Positions 1 to 8,203 of a stretch of DNA of 64,000 bases are shown here, piece by piece; the first letter of the stretch is position 1; each line of letters starts with the position of its first letter. The translations under genes and the position numbers were made by a program. The notes beneath the pieces were generated by a model, which searched no databases, was not told where the DNA came from, and was given only the letters and a program-made list of their open reading frames with translations. Where the stretch lies: positions 2,604,001 through 2,668,000 of the forward strand of contig NZ_CP088952.1 of assembly GCF_021165955.1 (NCBI RefSeq). The letters are read 5' to 3'. Origin of the DNA: Massilia endophytica. Its GTDB lineage: Bacteria > Pseudomonadota > Gammaproteobacteria > Burkholderiales > Burkholderiaceae_D.

Positions 1-238
1 TCTTCTGCAGCGCGGGGATATCGGTGATGTCGCAATGGCGGAACAGGGGGGCCGAGTGGCCTGCCGCCTTGATCTTCTCCACCAGCGCCTCGCTCGCATC
101 GCGCAAGATGTCCACGAAGGCCACCTGCGCGCCCTGCTCCGCAAACGCCGTGACGATGGATTCGCCGATGCCGCTGCCGCCTCCCGTCACAAATACGCGC
201 TTGCCGCGCAGGCTGCCAAACTTGGCCAGATCAGTCAT
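1..238 (-). CDS. SDR family oxidoreductase, 3' end outside window
   Basis: Only the first 79 codons are present; the gene runs off the left edge. The start is the ATG at 238, and the protein opens MTDLAKFGSLRGKRVFVTGG with the Rossmann glycine motif TGGGSGIG, typical of NAD(P)-dependent short-chain dehydrogenases. It is the last visible gene of the arabinose operon, 23 bp after the aldehyde dehydrogenase. In this context it may be an L-arabinose 1-dehydrogenase of the SDR type or a 2-keto-3-deoxypentonate 4-dehydrogenase; both have been described in Herbaspirillum relatives. The fragment cannot decide between them. Its N-terminus closely resembles the SDR at 61285-62097. Confidence 0.85.
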   Translation of the reverse strand, partial: MTDLAKFGSLRGKRVFVTGGGSGIGESIVTAFAEQGAQVAFVDILRDASEALVEKIKAAGHSAPLFRHCDITDIPALQK

Positions 239-261
239 GCTTTGTCTCCATTCTGTTCTTC

Positions 262-1833
262 TTAATCTTTCGTCAGCGCGCCGTCGCGGCGGCGCCAGAT
301 GCCGAGCGGGTTGCCGTCGCGCAGAGCCTCCGGCAACAGCGCCTGCGGAATATTCTGGTAGCACACGGGGCGCAGGAAACGGTTGATCGCACCAGTGCCC
401 ACCGAGGTGCTGCGGCCATCCGCCGTGGACGGGAAAGGTCCGCCGTGCACCATGGCCGTCGACACTTCCACGCCGGTGGGGAAGCCATTGGCCAGGATGC
501 GGCCCACCTTGCGCTCCAGTACCGGCAGCAGCGCTTCGGCGGCTTCATAGTCGCCTTCGTCCAGCTGCAAGGTGGCGGTCAGCTGGCCTTCGAGGCGCTC
601 GATCACGTTCTTCACTTCTTCCAGCGACTCGCAGGCCACGATCAGCGAGGCGGGACCGAACACTTCGTCCTGCAGCGCATGCGTCTTCAGGAAGTCCGAT
701 GCGCGGGACTGGAACAACGCGGGAGCGCCCTTGCCCTCTTCCTGCGCGGCCAGCGCTACGGTCTTGACGCAGGACTCGGCGGCGAGCTTCGCCACGCCTT
801 CCTGGTAGGCGCCGGCGATACCGGGGGTCAGCATCACACCTGGAGCGGTGTTGCCCAGGGCTGCGGCGGCATCGGCCGCAAACTTGTCCAGCTCCGGCCC
901 CGCCAGGCCGACGACCATGCCGGGATTGGTGCAGAACTGGCCCACGCCCAGGGTCAGCGAGGCGGCGAACTGCTGGGCGATGCTCTCCCCGCGCGCTGCC
1001 AGCGCCTTCGGCAGCAGGATCACGGGATTGATCGAGCTCATTTCGGCGTAGACCGGAATCGGCTGCGGACGCGCTGCGGCCACCGCCATCAGCGCCGTCC
1101 CGCCTGCGCGCGAACCCGTAAAGCCTACGGCCTGGATGGCAGGATGCGCCACCAGCGTGGTGCCGATATGGCGGCCGGTGCCGGTCAGCAGCGAGAACGT
1201 GCCCTTCGGCAGGCCGCAGCGTTCGACGGCGCGCGTGACGGCGCGGCCAACCAGCTCGGAGGTGCCCGGGTGGGCCGAGTGCGACTTCAGAACGACGGGG
1301 CAGCCCGCCGCAAACGCGGACGCGGTATCGCCGCCAGCCACGGAGAAGGCGAGCGGGAAATTGGAGGCGGCGAAGACGGCCACGGGGCCGACGCCGATGA
1401 GGCGCATGCGCAGGTCGGGACGCGGCGGGGTGCGATCGGGCAGCGGCGTGTCCAGGCGCGCATCCCGCCAGGAGCCCTCGCGCAGCAGGTCGGCGAAGAG
1501 TTTGAGCTGGTTCACCGTGCGGCCGCGCTCACCTTCCAGGCGTGCACGCGGCAGTCCGCTCTCGGCCATGGCCCGCCCGATCAGCTCATCGCCGAGGGCC
1601 ACGATCTCTTCGCCCACGGTTTCCAGGAATTTTGCGCGTTCCACGTCCGATGTGGCGCGGAAGCTGTCGAAAGCCTCGCCTGCCAGGCGGCAGGCCTGGT
1701 CGATCTGTGCTTCGCTCACGGCGCTGAAGGCCGGTTCGATGTATTCGCGTTTCGCGGGATCGAAGGCCTTGACGCTGCTGCCCTCCCCTTTGACGGCCGC
1801 GCCGCCAATCAATGCTTCGCCGGTAATGGTCAC
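262..1833 (-). CDS. Aldehyde dehydrogenase, 2-oxoglutarate semialdehyde (2,5-dioxovalerate) dehydrogenase type
   Basis: 523-residue NAD(P)+-dependent aldehyde dehydrogenase, predicted to oxidise alpha-ketoglutaric semialdehyde to 2-oxoglutarate as the last step of non-phosphorylative L-arabinose breakdown. Visible family motifs are GPVAVFAASNFPLAFS near residue 150, the catalytic-glutamate segment YAEMSSINP and the catalytic-cysteine segment GQFCTNPG near residue 300. This pattern matches the KGSADH branch rather than betaine or succinate-semialdehyde enzymes. The start is a GTG that overlaps the upstream stop as GTGA, so translation is probably coupled to the AraD1 gene. Cytoplasmic. Substrate assignment rests on family and operon context. 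Confidence 0.9.
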   Translation of the reverse strand: MTITGEALIGGAAVKGEGSSVKAFDPAKREYIEPAFSAVSEAQIDQACRLAGEAFDSFRATSDVERAKFLETVGEEIVALGDELIGRAMAESGLPRARLEGERGRTVNQLKLFADLLREGSWRDARLDTPLPDRTPPRPDLRMRLIGVGPVAVFAASNFPLAFSVAGGDTASAFAAGCPVVLKSHSAHPGTSELVGRAVTRAVERCGLPKGTFSLLTGTGRHIGTTLVAHPAIQAVGFTGSRAGGTALMAVAAARPQPIPVYAEMSSINPVILLPKALAARGESIAQQFAASLTLGVGQFCTNPGMVVGLAGPELDKFAADAAAALGNTAPGVMLTPGIAGAYQEGVAKLAAESCVKTVALAAQEEGKGAPALFQSRASDFLKTHALQDEVFGPASLIVACESLEEVKNVIERLEGQLTATLQLDEGDYEAAEALLPVLERKVGRILANGFPTGVEVSTAMVHGGPFPSTADGRSTSVGTGAINRFLRPVCYQNIPQALLPEALRDGNPLGIWRRRDGALTKD

Positions 1834-2810
1834 AGTGGTTTCACTTTCGCATAAGAGGTTTCAACGACGGCCAGCGGATTGCGCAGCGCGGGGCCGAATA
1901 CGGGAGCTTCGATTTCGAAGATCTCGCCGGGCTCGACGCTGATGCCGTCCGCGAAGCTCAGGGTCGCCGTGCCGAAGAAGTGGATGTGCACATCGCCAGG
2001 GCGCTTGAACAGGCCGTACTTGAAGTGGTGGTGCTCCAGGTTGGCGATGGTGTGGCTCATGTTCTGCTCACCGCTGACGAAAGGCTTCTCCCAGCGCAGC
2101 TTGCCGTCCTTGCCATACACGCGGGACACGCCCTCGACATGCCCAGGCAGTTCGCCCACCAGCAGGGCCGGGCCCACGCCGCAGGAGCGCAGCTTCGAGT
2201 GTGCGAGGTAGAGGTAGTTCTGGCGTTCGGTCACATGGTCGGAGAACTCGTTGCCGATGGCGAAGCCCACGCGGTAAGGCTGGCCGTCGTCGCCGATCAC
2301 GTAGAGGCCTGCGATCTCGGGCTCTTCGCCGCCGTCCAGGGCAAAGTCCGGCATCCGCAGCGCCTGGCCGCTGGCGGCCACGATGGAGCCGTCACCCTTG
2401 TAGAACCACTCGGGCTGGGCGCCCGCGGCGCCTGCGGCGGGCTTGCCGCCTTCCACACCCAGGCGGAACATCTTCATGGAATCGCTCAGGGACTCGACGT
2501 CGCCGCCGATCTTCTTGTGCATGGCGTCGCGCGCGTCGGCGCTGCCCAAGTGGGTCAGGCCGGTGCCGGTCACATAGCAGTGAGCGGAATCCTCATGGTC
2601 CAGCGGCGGCAGCCAGGTCACGGTGGACGGGTCCACGATGGCGCCGCCTGCGCTGGCATCGGCCAGCGCAGCAAGGGACTTCCCGCCGCGAATGGCCGCC
2701 TGGGCCAGCGCATAGGTGGTCTTGTAGCCTTCGATCACGCGGATGCCTGCCTGTTCCAGCAGGCCCACGGCGCGTTCGCCAGCGGAGTTCTTGAATTGTA
2801 CGAGCAGCAT
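1830..2810 (-). CDS. AraD1/GguC-family protein of the fumarylacetoacetate-hydrolase fold
   Basis: 326 residues of the FAH superfamily (COG3802, GguC/AraD1 type). It sits between the sugar-acid dehydratase and the semialdehyde dehydrogenase, so it should act on 2-keto-3-deoxy-L-arabonate or its oxidised form. Members have been proposed as L-2-keto-3-deoxyarabonate dehydratases. In Herbaspirillum huttiense an FAH-family enzyme instead hydrolyses 2,4-diketo-5-hydroxypentanoate to pyruvate and glycolate. The sequence alone does not choose between the two. The ATG at 2810 follows a GGAG eight bases upstream. The C-terminal part (GDVHIHFFGTATLSFADG) is FAH-like. Cytoplasmic, metal-dependent by family. 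Confidence 0.82.
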   Translation of the reverse strand: MLLVQFKNSAGERAVGLLEQAGIRVIEGYKTTYALAQAAIRGGKSLAALADASAGGAIVDPSTVTWLPPLDHEDSAHCYVTGTGLTHLGSADARDAMHKKIGGDVESLSDSMKMFRLGVEGGKPAAGAAGAQPEWFYKGDGSIVAASGQALRMPDFALDGGEEPEIAGLYVIGDDGQPYRVGFAIGNEFSDHVTERQNYLYLAHSKLRSCGVGPALLVGELPGHVEGVSRVYGKDGKLRWEKPFVSGEQNMSHTIANLEHHHFKYGLFKRPGDVHIHFFGTATLSFADGISVEPGEIFEIEAPVFGPALRNPLAVVETSYAKVKPL

Positions 2811-2826
2811 GGACTAGTCTCCGATA

Positions 2827-4569
2827 TCAATGGGAATGCTTGGGAACGGCCGCGCCGCGCGTGCCGACGAGGAAGTCGAAGTCGCAGCCCTGGTCCGCCT
2901 GCAGCACATGGTCCACATAGAGCTGGGCGTAGCCGGACTTGGGGCGGTCGCTGTCCTTCGCGGCGCGCGCCGCCAGGCGGGCCTGCATTTCCTCGTCCGG
3001 AACTTCCAGATCCAGCTTGCCGCCAGCGCAGTCGAGGGAGATCCAGTCGCCTTCCCGCACCACTCCCAGCGGCCCGCCCGCCATGGCTTCCGGCGCCACG
3101 TGCAGCACCACGGTGCCGTAAGCGGTGCCGCTCATGCGGGCATCGGAGATGCGCACCATGTCCTTGACGCCCTTGGCCAGCAGCTTGGGCGGCAGGCCCA
3201 TATTGCCCACTTCCGCCATGCCGGGGTAGCCTTTCGGGCCGCAGTTCTTCATCACCAGGATGGAGTTCTCGTCCACCTCCAGCTCCGGGTCGGCGATGCG
3301 CTTCTTGTAGTCGTCGAAGTCCTCGAATACCACGGCCTTGCCGCGGTGCTGCATCAGGTGGGGCGATGCGGCGGAAGGCTTCAGCACGGCGCCGCGAGGC
3401 GCCAGGTTGCCGCGCAGGATGCAGATGCCGCCATCCTCGATCAGCGGCTTGTCCAGCGGACGGATCACCTCTTCGTCGTAGATCGGCGCATCCTTCACGT
3501 TTTCCCACAGGGTCTTGCCGTTGACGGTGAGCGCGTCCTTGTGCGGCAGCAGGCCGCCTTCGCCCAGGCGGCGCAGCACGCCGGGCAGGCCGCCGGCGTA
3601 GTAGAACTCCTCCATCAGGAAACGGCCCGATGGCAGCAGGTCCACCACGGTGGGCGTGCCGCGGCCGATGCGGGTCCAGTCTTCCAGTTCCAGCTCCACG
3701 CCCATGCGGCCTGCGATGGCCTTGAGGTGGATGACGGCGTTGGTGGAACCACCGATGGCGGCGTTGGTGCGGATGGCGTTCTCGAACGCCTCCTTGGTGA
3801 GTATCCTGGAGAGGCGCAGGTCTTCCCACACCATCTCCACGATGCGCATGCCGGACATGTGGGCCAGCACGTAGCGGCGCGCGTCGACGGCGGGAATGGC
3901 GGCATTGTGCGGCAGCGAAGTGCCGAGCGATTCGGCCATGCAGGCCATGGTGGAGGCGGTGCCCATGGTGTTGCAGGTGCCTGCTGAGCGCGAGTGGCCC
4001 GCTTCGGCGGCAAGGAAATCGTGCATGCTCAGCTCACCCGCCTTCACCTGCTCGTGCAGTTGCCACACGGCGGTGCCGGAACCGATGCTCTTGCCGTTCA
4101 GCTTACCGTTCAGCATGGGGCCGCCGGTAACGACGATTGTGGGGATGTCGCAGGAAGCGGCGCCCATCAGCAGGGCGGGAGTGGTCTTGTCGCAGCCCAC
4201 CAGCAGGACGACGGCGTCCATGGGGTTGCCGCGGATGGATTCTTCCACGTCCATGCTGGCCAGGTTACGGGTCAGCATGGCGGTTGGGCGCAGGTTCGAT
4301 TCGCCGTTGGAGAAGACGGGGAATTCGACGGGGAAGCCACCGGCTTCGAGGATGCCGCGCTTCACGTGTTCCGCCAGTTTGCGGAAGTGGGCGTTGCAGG
4401 GGGTGAGTTCGGACCAGGTGTTGCAGATGCCGATGATCGGCTTGCCCTGGAATTCATGGTCGGGGATGCCCTGGTTCTTCATCCAGCTCCGGTACATGAA
4501 GCCGTTTTTGTCCTCGGTGCCGAACCATTCGGCCGAGCGCAGCTTGATCCCCTTCTTGTTTGCAGACAT
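2827..4569 (-). CDS. araC: L-arabonate dehydratase (IlvD/Edd family)
   Basis: 580-residue [2Fe-2S] dehydratase of the IlvD/Edd family, pentonate-dehydratase branch, converting L-arabonate to L-2-keto-3-deoxyarabonate. Candidate cluster cysteines are Cys58 (ELTPCN), Cys126 (LVGCDKTTPA) and Cys199 (SAGTCNTMGTAS), offset by one from those of the Rhizobium L-arabinonate dehydratase. The protein also has the Mg-site and substrate segments of the family. The start is the ATG at 4569 because GGAGG lies six bases before it; an in-frame ATG at 4581 precedes that ribosome site and is unlikely to be used. The name araC follows the Azospirillum pathway genes and is unrelated to the AraC regulator. A D-xylonate or D-arabinonate substrate is not excluded. 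Confidence 0.88.
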   Translation of the reverse strand: MSANKKGIKLRSAEWFGTEDKNGFMYRSWMKNQGIPDHEFQGKPIIGICNTWSELTPCNAHFRKLAEHVKRGILEAGGFPVEFPVFSNGESNLRPTAMLTRNLASMDVEESIRGNPMDAVVLLVGCDKTTPALLMGAASCDIPTIVVTGGPMLNGKLNGKSIGSGTAVWQLHEQVKAGELSMHDFLAAEAGHSRSAGTCNTMGTASTMACMAESLGTSLPHNAAIPAVDARRYVLAHMSGMRIVEMVWEDLRLSRILTKEAFENAIRTNAAIGGSTNAVIHLKAIAGRMGVELELEDWTRIGRGTPTVVDLLPSGRFLMEEFYYAGGLPGVLRRLGEGGLLPHKDALTVNGKTLWENVKDAPIYDEEVIRPLDKPLIEDGGICILRGNLAPRGAVLKPSAASPHLMQHRGKAVVFEDFDDYKKRIADPELEVDENSILVMKNCGPKGYPGMAEVGNMGLPPKLLAKGVKDMVRISDARMSGTAYGTVVLHVAPEAMAGGPLGVVREGDWISLDCAGGKLDLEVPDEEMQARLAARAAKDSDRPKSGYAQLYVDHVLQADQGCDFDFLVGTRGAAVPKHSH

Positions 4570-4709
4570 GCATTCCTCCATTTCGATGGAGGAATGTTAG
4601 TGAGATTAATGATAGCTTTCCAATGAATTAAAAATCAGAAGCTATACCAAAAAAGTGATCGCACAGCTTCGCCAGCCGCGGACTGTGTGCGGTGGCGGAC
4701 CGGGACACC

Positions 4710-4738
4710 GGGGACAGACCCCATGCCGGGTCCGTCCC
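4710..4738. repeat. REP-like hairpin between galM and the dehydratase gene
   Basis: The arms GGGACAGACCC and GGGTCCGTCCC pair at 10 of 11 positions around a short CATGCC-type loop, just after the galM stop codon. The GGGGACAGACCCC core resembles short interspersed palindromes seen between genes in Burkholderiales; that comparison is from memory. It lies inside an operon, so it could stabilise the upstream mRNA or partly terminate. No T-run follows on the minus strand. Only one copy was seen in the window. Confidence 0.5.
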
Positions 4739-4746
4739 TGCCTTGG

Positions 4747-5808
4747 CTATGCCTGGATGGCGAAGCGGTAGAGAGAGCGGGTCTGGTAGACCTCGCCCGG
4801 ACGCAGGATGGTGTTGGGGTAGTCCGGCTGGTTTGGCGAGTCCGGGAAATGCTGGGGCTCCAGGCACAGGCCGGAGCGGTGGATGTACTGCCGCCCTTTG
4901 CCGACCAGCGAGCCGTCCAGGAAATTCCCGCTGTAGAACTGCACGCCCGGCTCCTGGGTATACAGCTCCAGCACGCGGCCGGAGACCGGCTCGCGCACGA
5001 TGCAGGCCAGGGACATGGTATGCGGCTCGGCCTTGGTGAGCACGAAGTTGTGGTCGTAACCGAGTCCGTTGGCAAGCTGCTCGTCCTCCTCATCGATTCG
5101 TTCGCCAATGGTGTGCGGGCTGCGGAAGTCGAAGGGCGTGCCCGCCACGTCCGCGAGCGGCCCGAGAGGAATGGCGCGTTCGTTGATCGGCGTGTAGCGC
5201 TCGGCATTGATGGTGAGCTCGTGGCCGAGGATCGTGCCCTCCCCCGCCAGATTGAAATAGGCGTGCTGGGTGAGATTGACGGGCGTGGCCTTGTCCGTCA
5301 CGGCGTGGTATTTGACCAGCAGCTCGTTCGCATCGTTGAGCTCATAGCTCACGGTGACGTCCAGGTTGCCGGGATAGCCCTGGTCTCCGTCCGGGCTGCG
5401 GTGCGTGAGCTTCAGGCCGATGGAAAGGTCGGACACCGCAGGCACCGCGTGCCAGGCCACCCGGTGGAAGCCGCGCGGGCCGCCGTGCAGGTGGTTTTCG
5501 CCATCGTTGAGGGCCAACTGTACCCACTCCCCGTCCAGCTGGAAGCGGCCGCGCCCGATGCGGTTGCCGTAGCGGCCGATCAGGGCGCCAAAATAGGTGG
5601 CGTCGTCGAAATACGATTCCGCATTCGCATAGCCGCAGGTCACGTCCGCCAGGCAGCCGTGCTTGTCCGGCACATGCAGCTCCGTGATGATGCCGCCGTA
5701 GTTGGTGATCTTTACGGTCATGCCATTGCGGTTGCGCAGCGTGTAAAGGCTGAGCGGCTCGCCTTCCCGGGTCTCTCCAAAAGGTTCTTGAGTAATGCTT
5801 AAGTCCAT
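4747..5808 (-). CDS. galM: Aldose 1-epimerase (mutarotase)
   Basis: 353-residue galactose-mutarotase-fold enzyme that interconverts alpha and beta anomers of free aldoses, here probably L-arabinose released by the adjacent GH43 enzyme. Key features are His106 in NHLHGG, the catalytic His182 in NLTQHAYFNLAGEG and the catalytic base Glu317 in LCLEPQHFPDSPN, all at family positions. There is no signal peptide, so it is cytoplasmic. The ATG directly abuts the TAA of the GH43 gene (5809-5811), implying tight co-translation. Length is normal for GalM. Confidence 0.93.
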   Translation of the reverse strand: MDLSITQEPFGETREGEPLSLYTLRNRNGMTVKITNYGGIITELHVPDKHGCLADVTCGYANAESYFDDATYFGALIGRYGNRIGRGRFQLDGEWVQLALNDGENHLHGGPRGFHRVAWHAVPAVSDLSIGLKLTHRSPDGDQGYPGNLDVTVSYELNDANELLVKYHAVTDKATPVNLTQHAYFNLAGEGTILGHELTINAERYTPINERAIPLGPLADVAGTPFDFRSPHTIGERIDEEDEQLANGLGYDHNFVLTKAEPHTMSLACIVREPVSGRVLELYTQEPGVQFYSGNFLDGSLVGKGRQYIHRSGLCLEPQHFPDSPNQPDYPNTILRPGEVYQTRSLYRFAIQA

Positions 5809-6792
5809 TTATGCAATCGATGGGCGGCCGAAAACCGGCATGCCCTGTTCGTCCCAGCGTAGAGGTTTAACGAAAGTATGGCGGTCCGGATTCCACAGCG
5901 GATCGCCGATAATTTCAGTATAAGTTCTCGCATGATAGACCAGGAGCACAGTTGACCCGTCTTCGGCCACCGTGAAGCTGTTGTGGCCGGGGCCATAGAT
6001 CTTGTGTTCGAAGCAGCTCTGCAGTACCGGTTGGGCCGACTTGCGCCAGGACGCGGGATCGAGCAGGTCGGCATTCTCGTCCGCCCACAGCAGGCCCATG
6101 GCGTAGTTCTCGTCCGTGGCGCTGGCCGAGTAGCTGATGAATATCTTGCCGTTCTTCTTCAGTACGGACGGGCCTTCGTTGACCCAGAAGCCGCGGATCT
6201 CCCAGTCGTGTTCCGGCTTGCTCAGCAGGACTGGCTTGCCCTCGATCTGCCAGGGCGTTTTCATCGGAGCGATATACAGGTTCGAGTTGCCCTCGATCTC
6301 CCTGTCCTTCTGCGCCCACAGGTAATACAGCCTGCCCTTGTGCGTAAAGGTGGTGGCGTCCAGGCAGAAGGTATCGATGCCGGTGTCCACCTGCCCCTTG
6401 AACTCCCACTCGCCCTGCAGCGGATTCGGATGATCGTTGCGCAGCGCGTACATGCGGTGCTGGAACAGCTTGTCCTTGATCTCGCGGCTGGGGGCGGCGG
6501 CGAAGTAGATGTACCAGGCGCCCTGGTTGAAGTGGATTTCCGGCGCCCAGATCAGTTCACTGCAAGGGCCGGTGTCCGGCTTGCGCCACACGTCGCGCGG
6601 CTGCGCGCTCACCAGGCCTTCGATGGTCTTGGCCCGGCGCAGCTCGATGCGGTCGTACTGCGGCACCGAGGCGGTGAAGTAGTAGTAGCCGTCGGTGTGA
6701 CGGTAGATATGAGGATCGGCGCGCTGCTCGATCAGCGGCTTCAATACGTCGCCCAATGCGTTCTCCAGTTCTAAAAATTCAGCTTGCCACAT
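5809..6792 (-). CDS. Glycoside hydrolase family 43, probable alpha-L-arabinofuranosidase/arabinosidase, cytoplasmic
   Basis: Up to 327 residues of a five-bladed beta-propeller glycosidase. The inverting catalytic set is visible: Asp26 (QRADPHIY) as general base, Asp145 (TFCLDATTF) as pKa modulator and Glu206 (GFWVNEGPSV) as general acid. No signal peptide is present, so cleavage of imported arabino-oligosaccharides should occur in the cytoplasm. The ATG at 6792 overlaps the symporter stop by 14 bp. A TTG 12 codons downstream has a better ribosome site (GGAG) and would give a protein starting just before the blade-one Asp. GH43 also contains xylosidases; the arabinose genes around it favour arabinoside activity. 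Confidence 0.88.
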   Translation of the reverse strand: MWQAEFLELENALGDVLKPLIEQRADPHIYRHTDGYYYFTASVPQYDRIELRRAKTIEGLVSAQPRDVWRKPDTGPCSELIWAPEIHFNQGAWYIYFAAAPSREIKDKLFQHRMYALRNDHPNPLQGEWEFKGQVDTGIDTFCLDATTFTHKGRLYYLWAQKDREIEGNSNLYIAPMKTPWQIEGKPVLLSKPEHDWEIRGFWVNEGPSVLKKNGKIFISYSASATDENYAMGLLWADENADLLDPASWRKSAQPVLQSCFEHKIYGPGHNSFTVAEDGSTVLLVYHARTYTEIIGDPLWNPDRHTFVKPLRWDEQGMPVFGRPSIA

Positions 6793-8131
6793 AGCCGTGC
6801 GTCCGCATTTCGGCCTTCACTTCATCGTAGTACTCATCGCTGATGCGGTACTTGAACATCAGGGCGCCCATCAGGAAATGGAAGAAGCCGGGAATCACGG
6901 ACAGCATCAGCGCAATGCCGTTGAGCGCGAACGCGCTCTGCTCCGCGTTCGGCTGGTAGTCGAAGTACGCCAGCAGCACGCCCACCAGGCCGCCCGCGAC
7001 GGCCATGCCGGCCTTCTGGCACACCGAAATGCCGCCGAAGGCAGAACCGGATACGCGCTTGCCCGTCTTCACCTGGCCATAGTCGATAGTTTCGGCGATG
7101 GCCGACCAGAATACCGGCGCGTGCAGGTCCACCACGAAGGACAGGAGGAAGTACAGCACGAAGGCCAGCACCATATCGCCCGGCTTCACGAGCACATAGA
7201 TCGCCACGCTCAGCGCCGCCACCAGCAGCTGGGTATTGCGGAAAAGCTTGACCTTGCAGTAGCTCTTGGTGATCCAGGTGGATGCCACCATGGACAGGAT
7301 GGCCGCCACCACGCCCGTTGAGAGGAAGGCCGACACGGTGGCCGTATCCGCGCCCAGGTAATATTTGGCGTAGTAGATGGCGACCGAGCCGCGCACCACA
7401 TAGCCCACCGTGCCGGTGACGCACACGCCGCACAAGATCAGCCACTGGTCGTTCTTCATCAACAGCTTCACCTGCTCCATGAGGGGTTGGCGCACCACCA
7501 CATGGCGCACGCGCTCCGTAGTGGCCGCAAAACAGAACAGGAAGAGAACGACCCCCATGGCCGCCATCACTCCCATGGCAGCCTGGTAGCCCGCCGCCGG
7601 ATTGCCGTGGCCCCAGCGCTGCGCCAGGATAGGCACAATGATCGTCACCATGAAAGCGCCCACCTTGGCGAAGAAGAGCCGGTAGCCGTTGGCGGACAGG
7701 CGCTCCTGCGGGTCGCTCGTCAGGCCCGAGATCAGGGAGATATAGGACACGCCGACGCCCGAAGTCATGAGCGTCATCAGGATATAGGTCGAGTAGGCCC
7801 ACACCAGCTTGGCGTTGTATTCCGCTTCCGGCGTGGTGAATACGAAGAACACGCTTACGCCGTAAGGAATGGCGAGCCAGAGCAGCCAGGGACGGTAGCG
7901 GCCCATGGCGGAATCGAAGCGGTCCGTCAGCTGGCCCACCACCAGGTCGGCCACGCCGCCCACCACCTTCACGGCCACGAAAAGCAGGGCCAGGTCGGCC
8001 GTGTGCAGGCCGTAGATATCGGTGTAGAAGTAGGTAATGATCAGCATCATCGAAGAGATCACCACGTTCAGCGCCATATCGCCAGCGCCGAAACCCACCT
8101 TCTCCAGCACGGACATTTTTTGATTCGACAT
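6779..8131 (-). CDS. GPH-type sugar:cation symporter (MFS superfamily)
   Basis: 450-residue inner-membrane protein with about 12 hydrophobic segments, of the glycoside-pentoside-hexuronide symporter family (XynB/YicJ-like). The N-terminal segment EKVGFGAGDMALN and the loop QLTDRFDSAMGRYRPWLLW are family signatures. It is expected to import arabinosides or arabinose across the inner membrane. It follows the TonB receptor after a strong hairpin and overlaps the GH43 start, which supports oligosaccharide import followed by cytoplasmic cleavage. The ATG at 8131 has an AAGG seven bases upstream. Confidence 0.9.
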   Translation of the reverse strand: MSNQKMSVLEKVGFGAGDMALNVVISSMMLIITYFYTDIYGLHTADLALLFVAVKVVGGVADLVVGQLTDRFDSAMGRYRPWLLWLAIPYGVSVFFVFTTPEAEYNAKLVWAYSTYILMTLMTSGVGVSYISLISGLTSDPQERLSANGYRLFFAKVGAFMVTIIVPILAQRWGHGNPAAGYQAAMGVMAAMGVVLFLFCFAATTERVRHVVVRQPLMEQVKLLMKNDQWLILCGVCVTGTVGYVVRGSVAIYYAKYYLGADTATVSAFLSTGVVAAILSMVASTWITKSYCKVKLFRNTQLLVAALSVAIYVLVKPGDMVLAFVLYFLLSFVVDLHAPVFWSAIAETIDYGQVKTGKRVSGSAFGGISVCQKAGMAVAGGLVGVLLAYFDYQPNAEQSAFALNGIALMLSVIPGFFHFLMGALMFKYRISDEYYDEVKAEMRTHGYVAS

Positions 8132-8152
8132 CGTCAGCCTTTCGTAAAAGCC

Positions 8153-8188
8153 CAGGCCGCGCCCCTGCCTGGGCGGGGACGCGGCCTG
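8153..8188 (-). terminator. Strong GC hairpin between TonB receptor and symporter genes
   Basis: A 13-bp stem (left arm CAGGCCGCGCCCC, right arm GGGGACGCGGCCTG with one bulged A) with a short loop begins 15 bp after the receptor stop. On the minus strand a short GGGCTTTT follows. It looks like an intrinsic terminator or attenuator with a weak T-run. It would let the receptor be made in excess over the downstream catabolic genes, or it may act as an mRNA-stabilising hairpin. Confidence 0.6.
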
Positions 8189-8203
8189 TCGGTTTCAGCC
8201 TTC

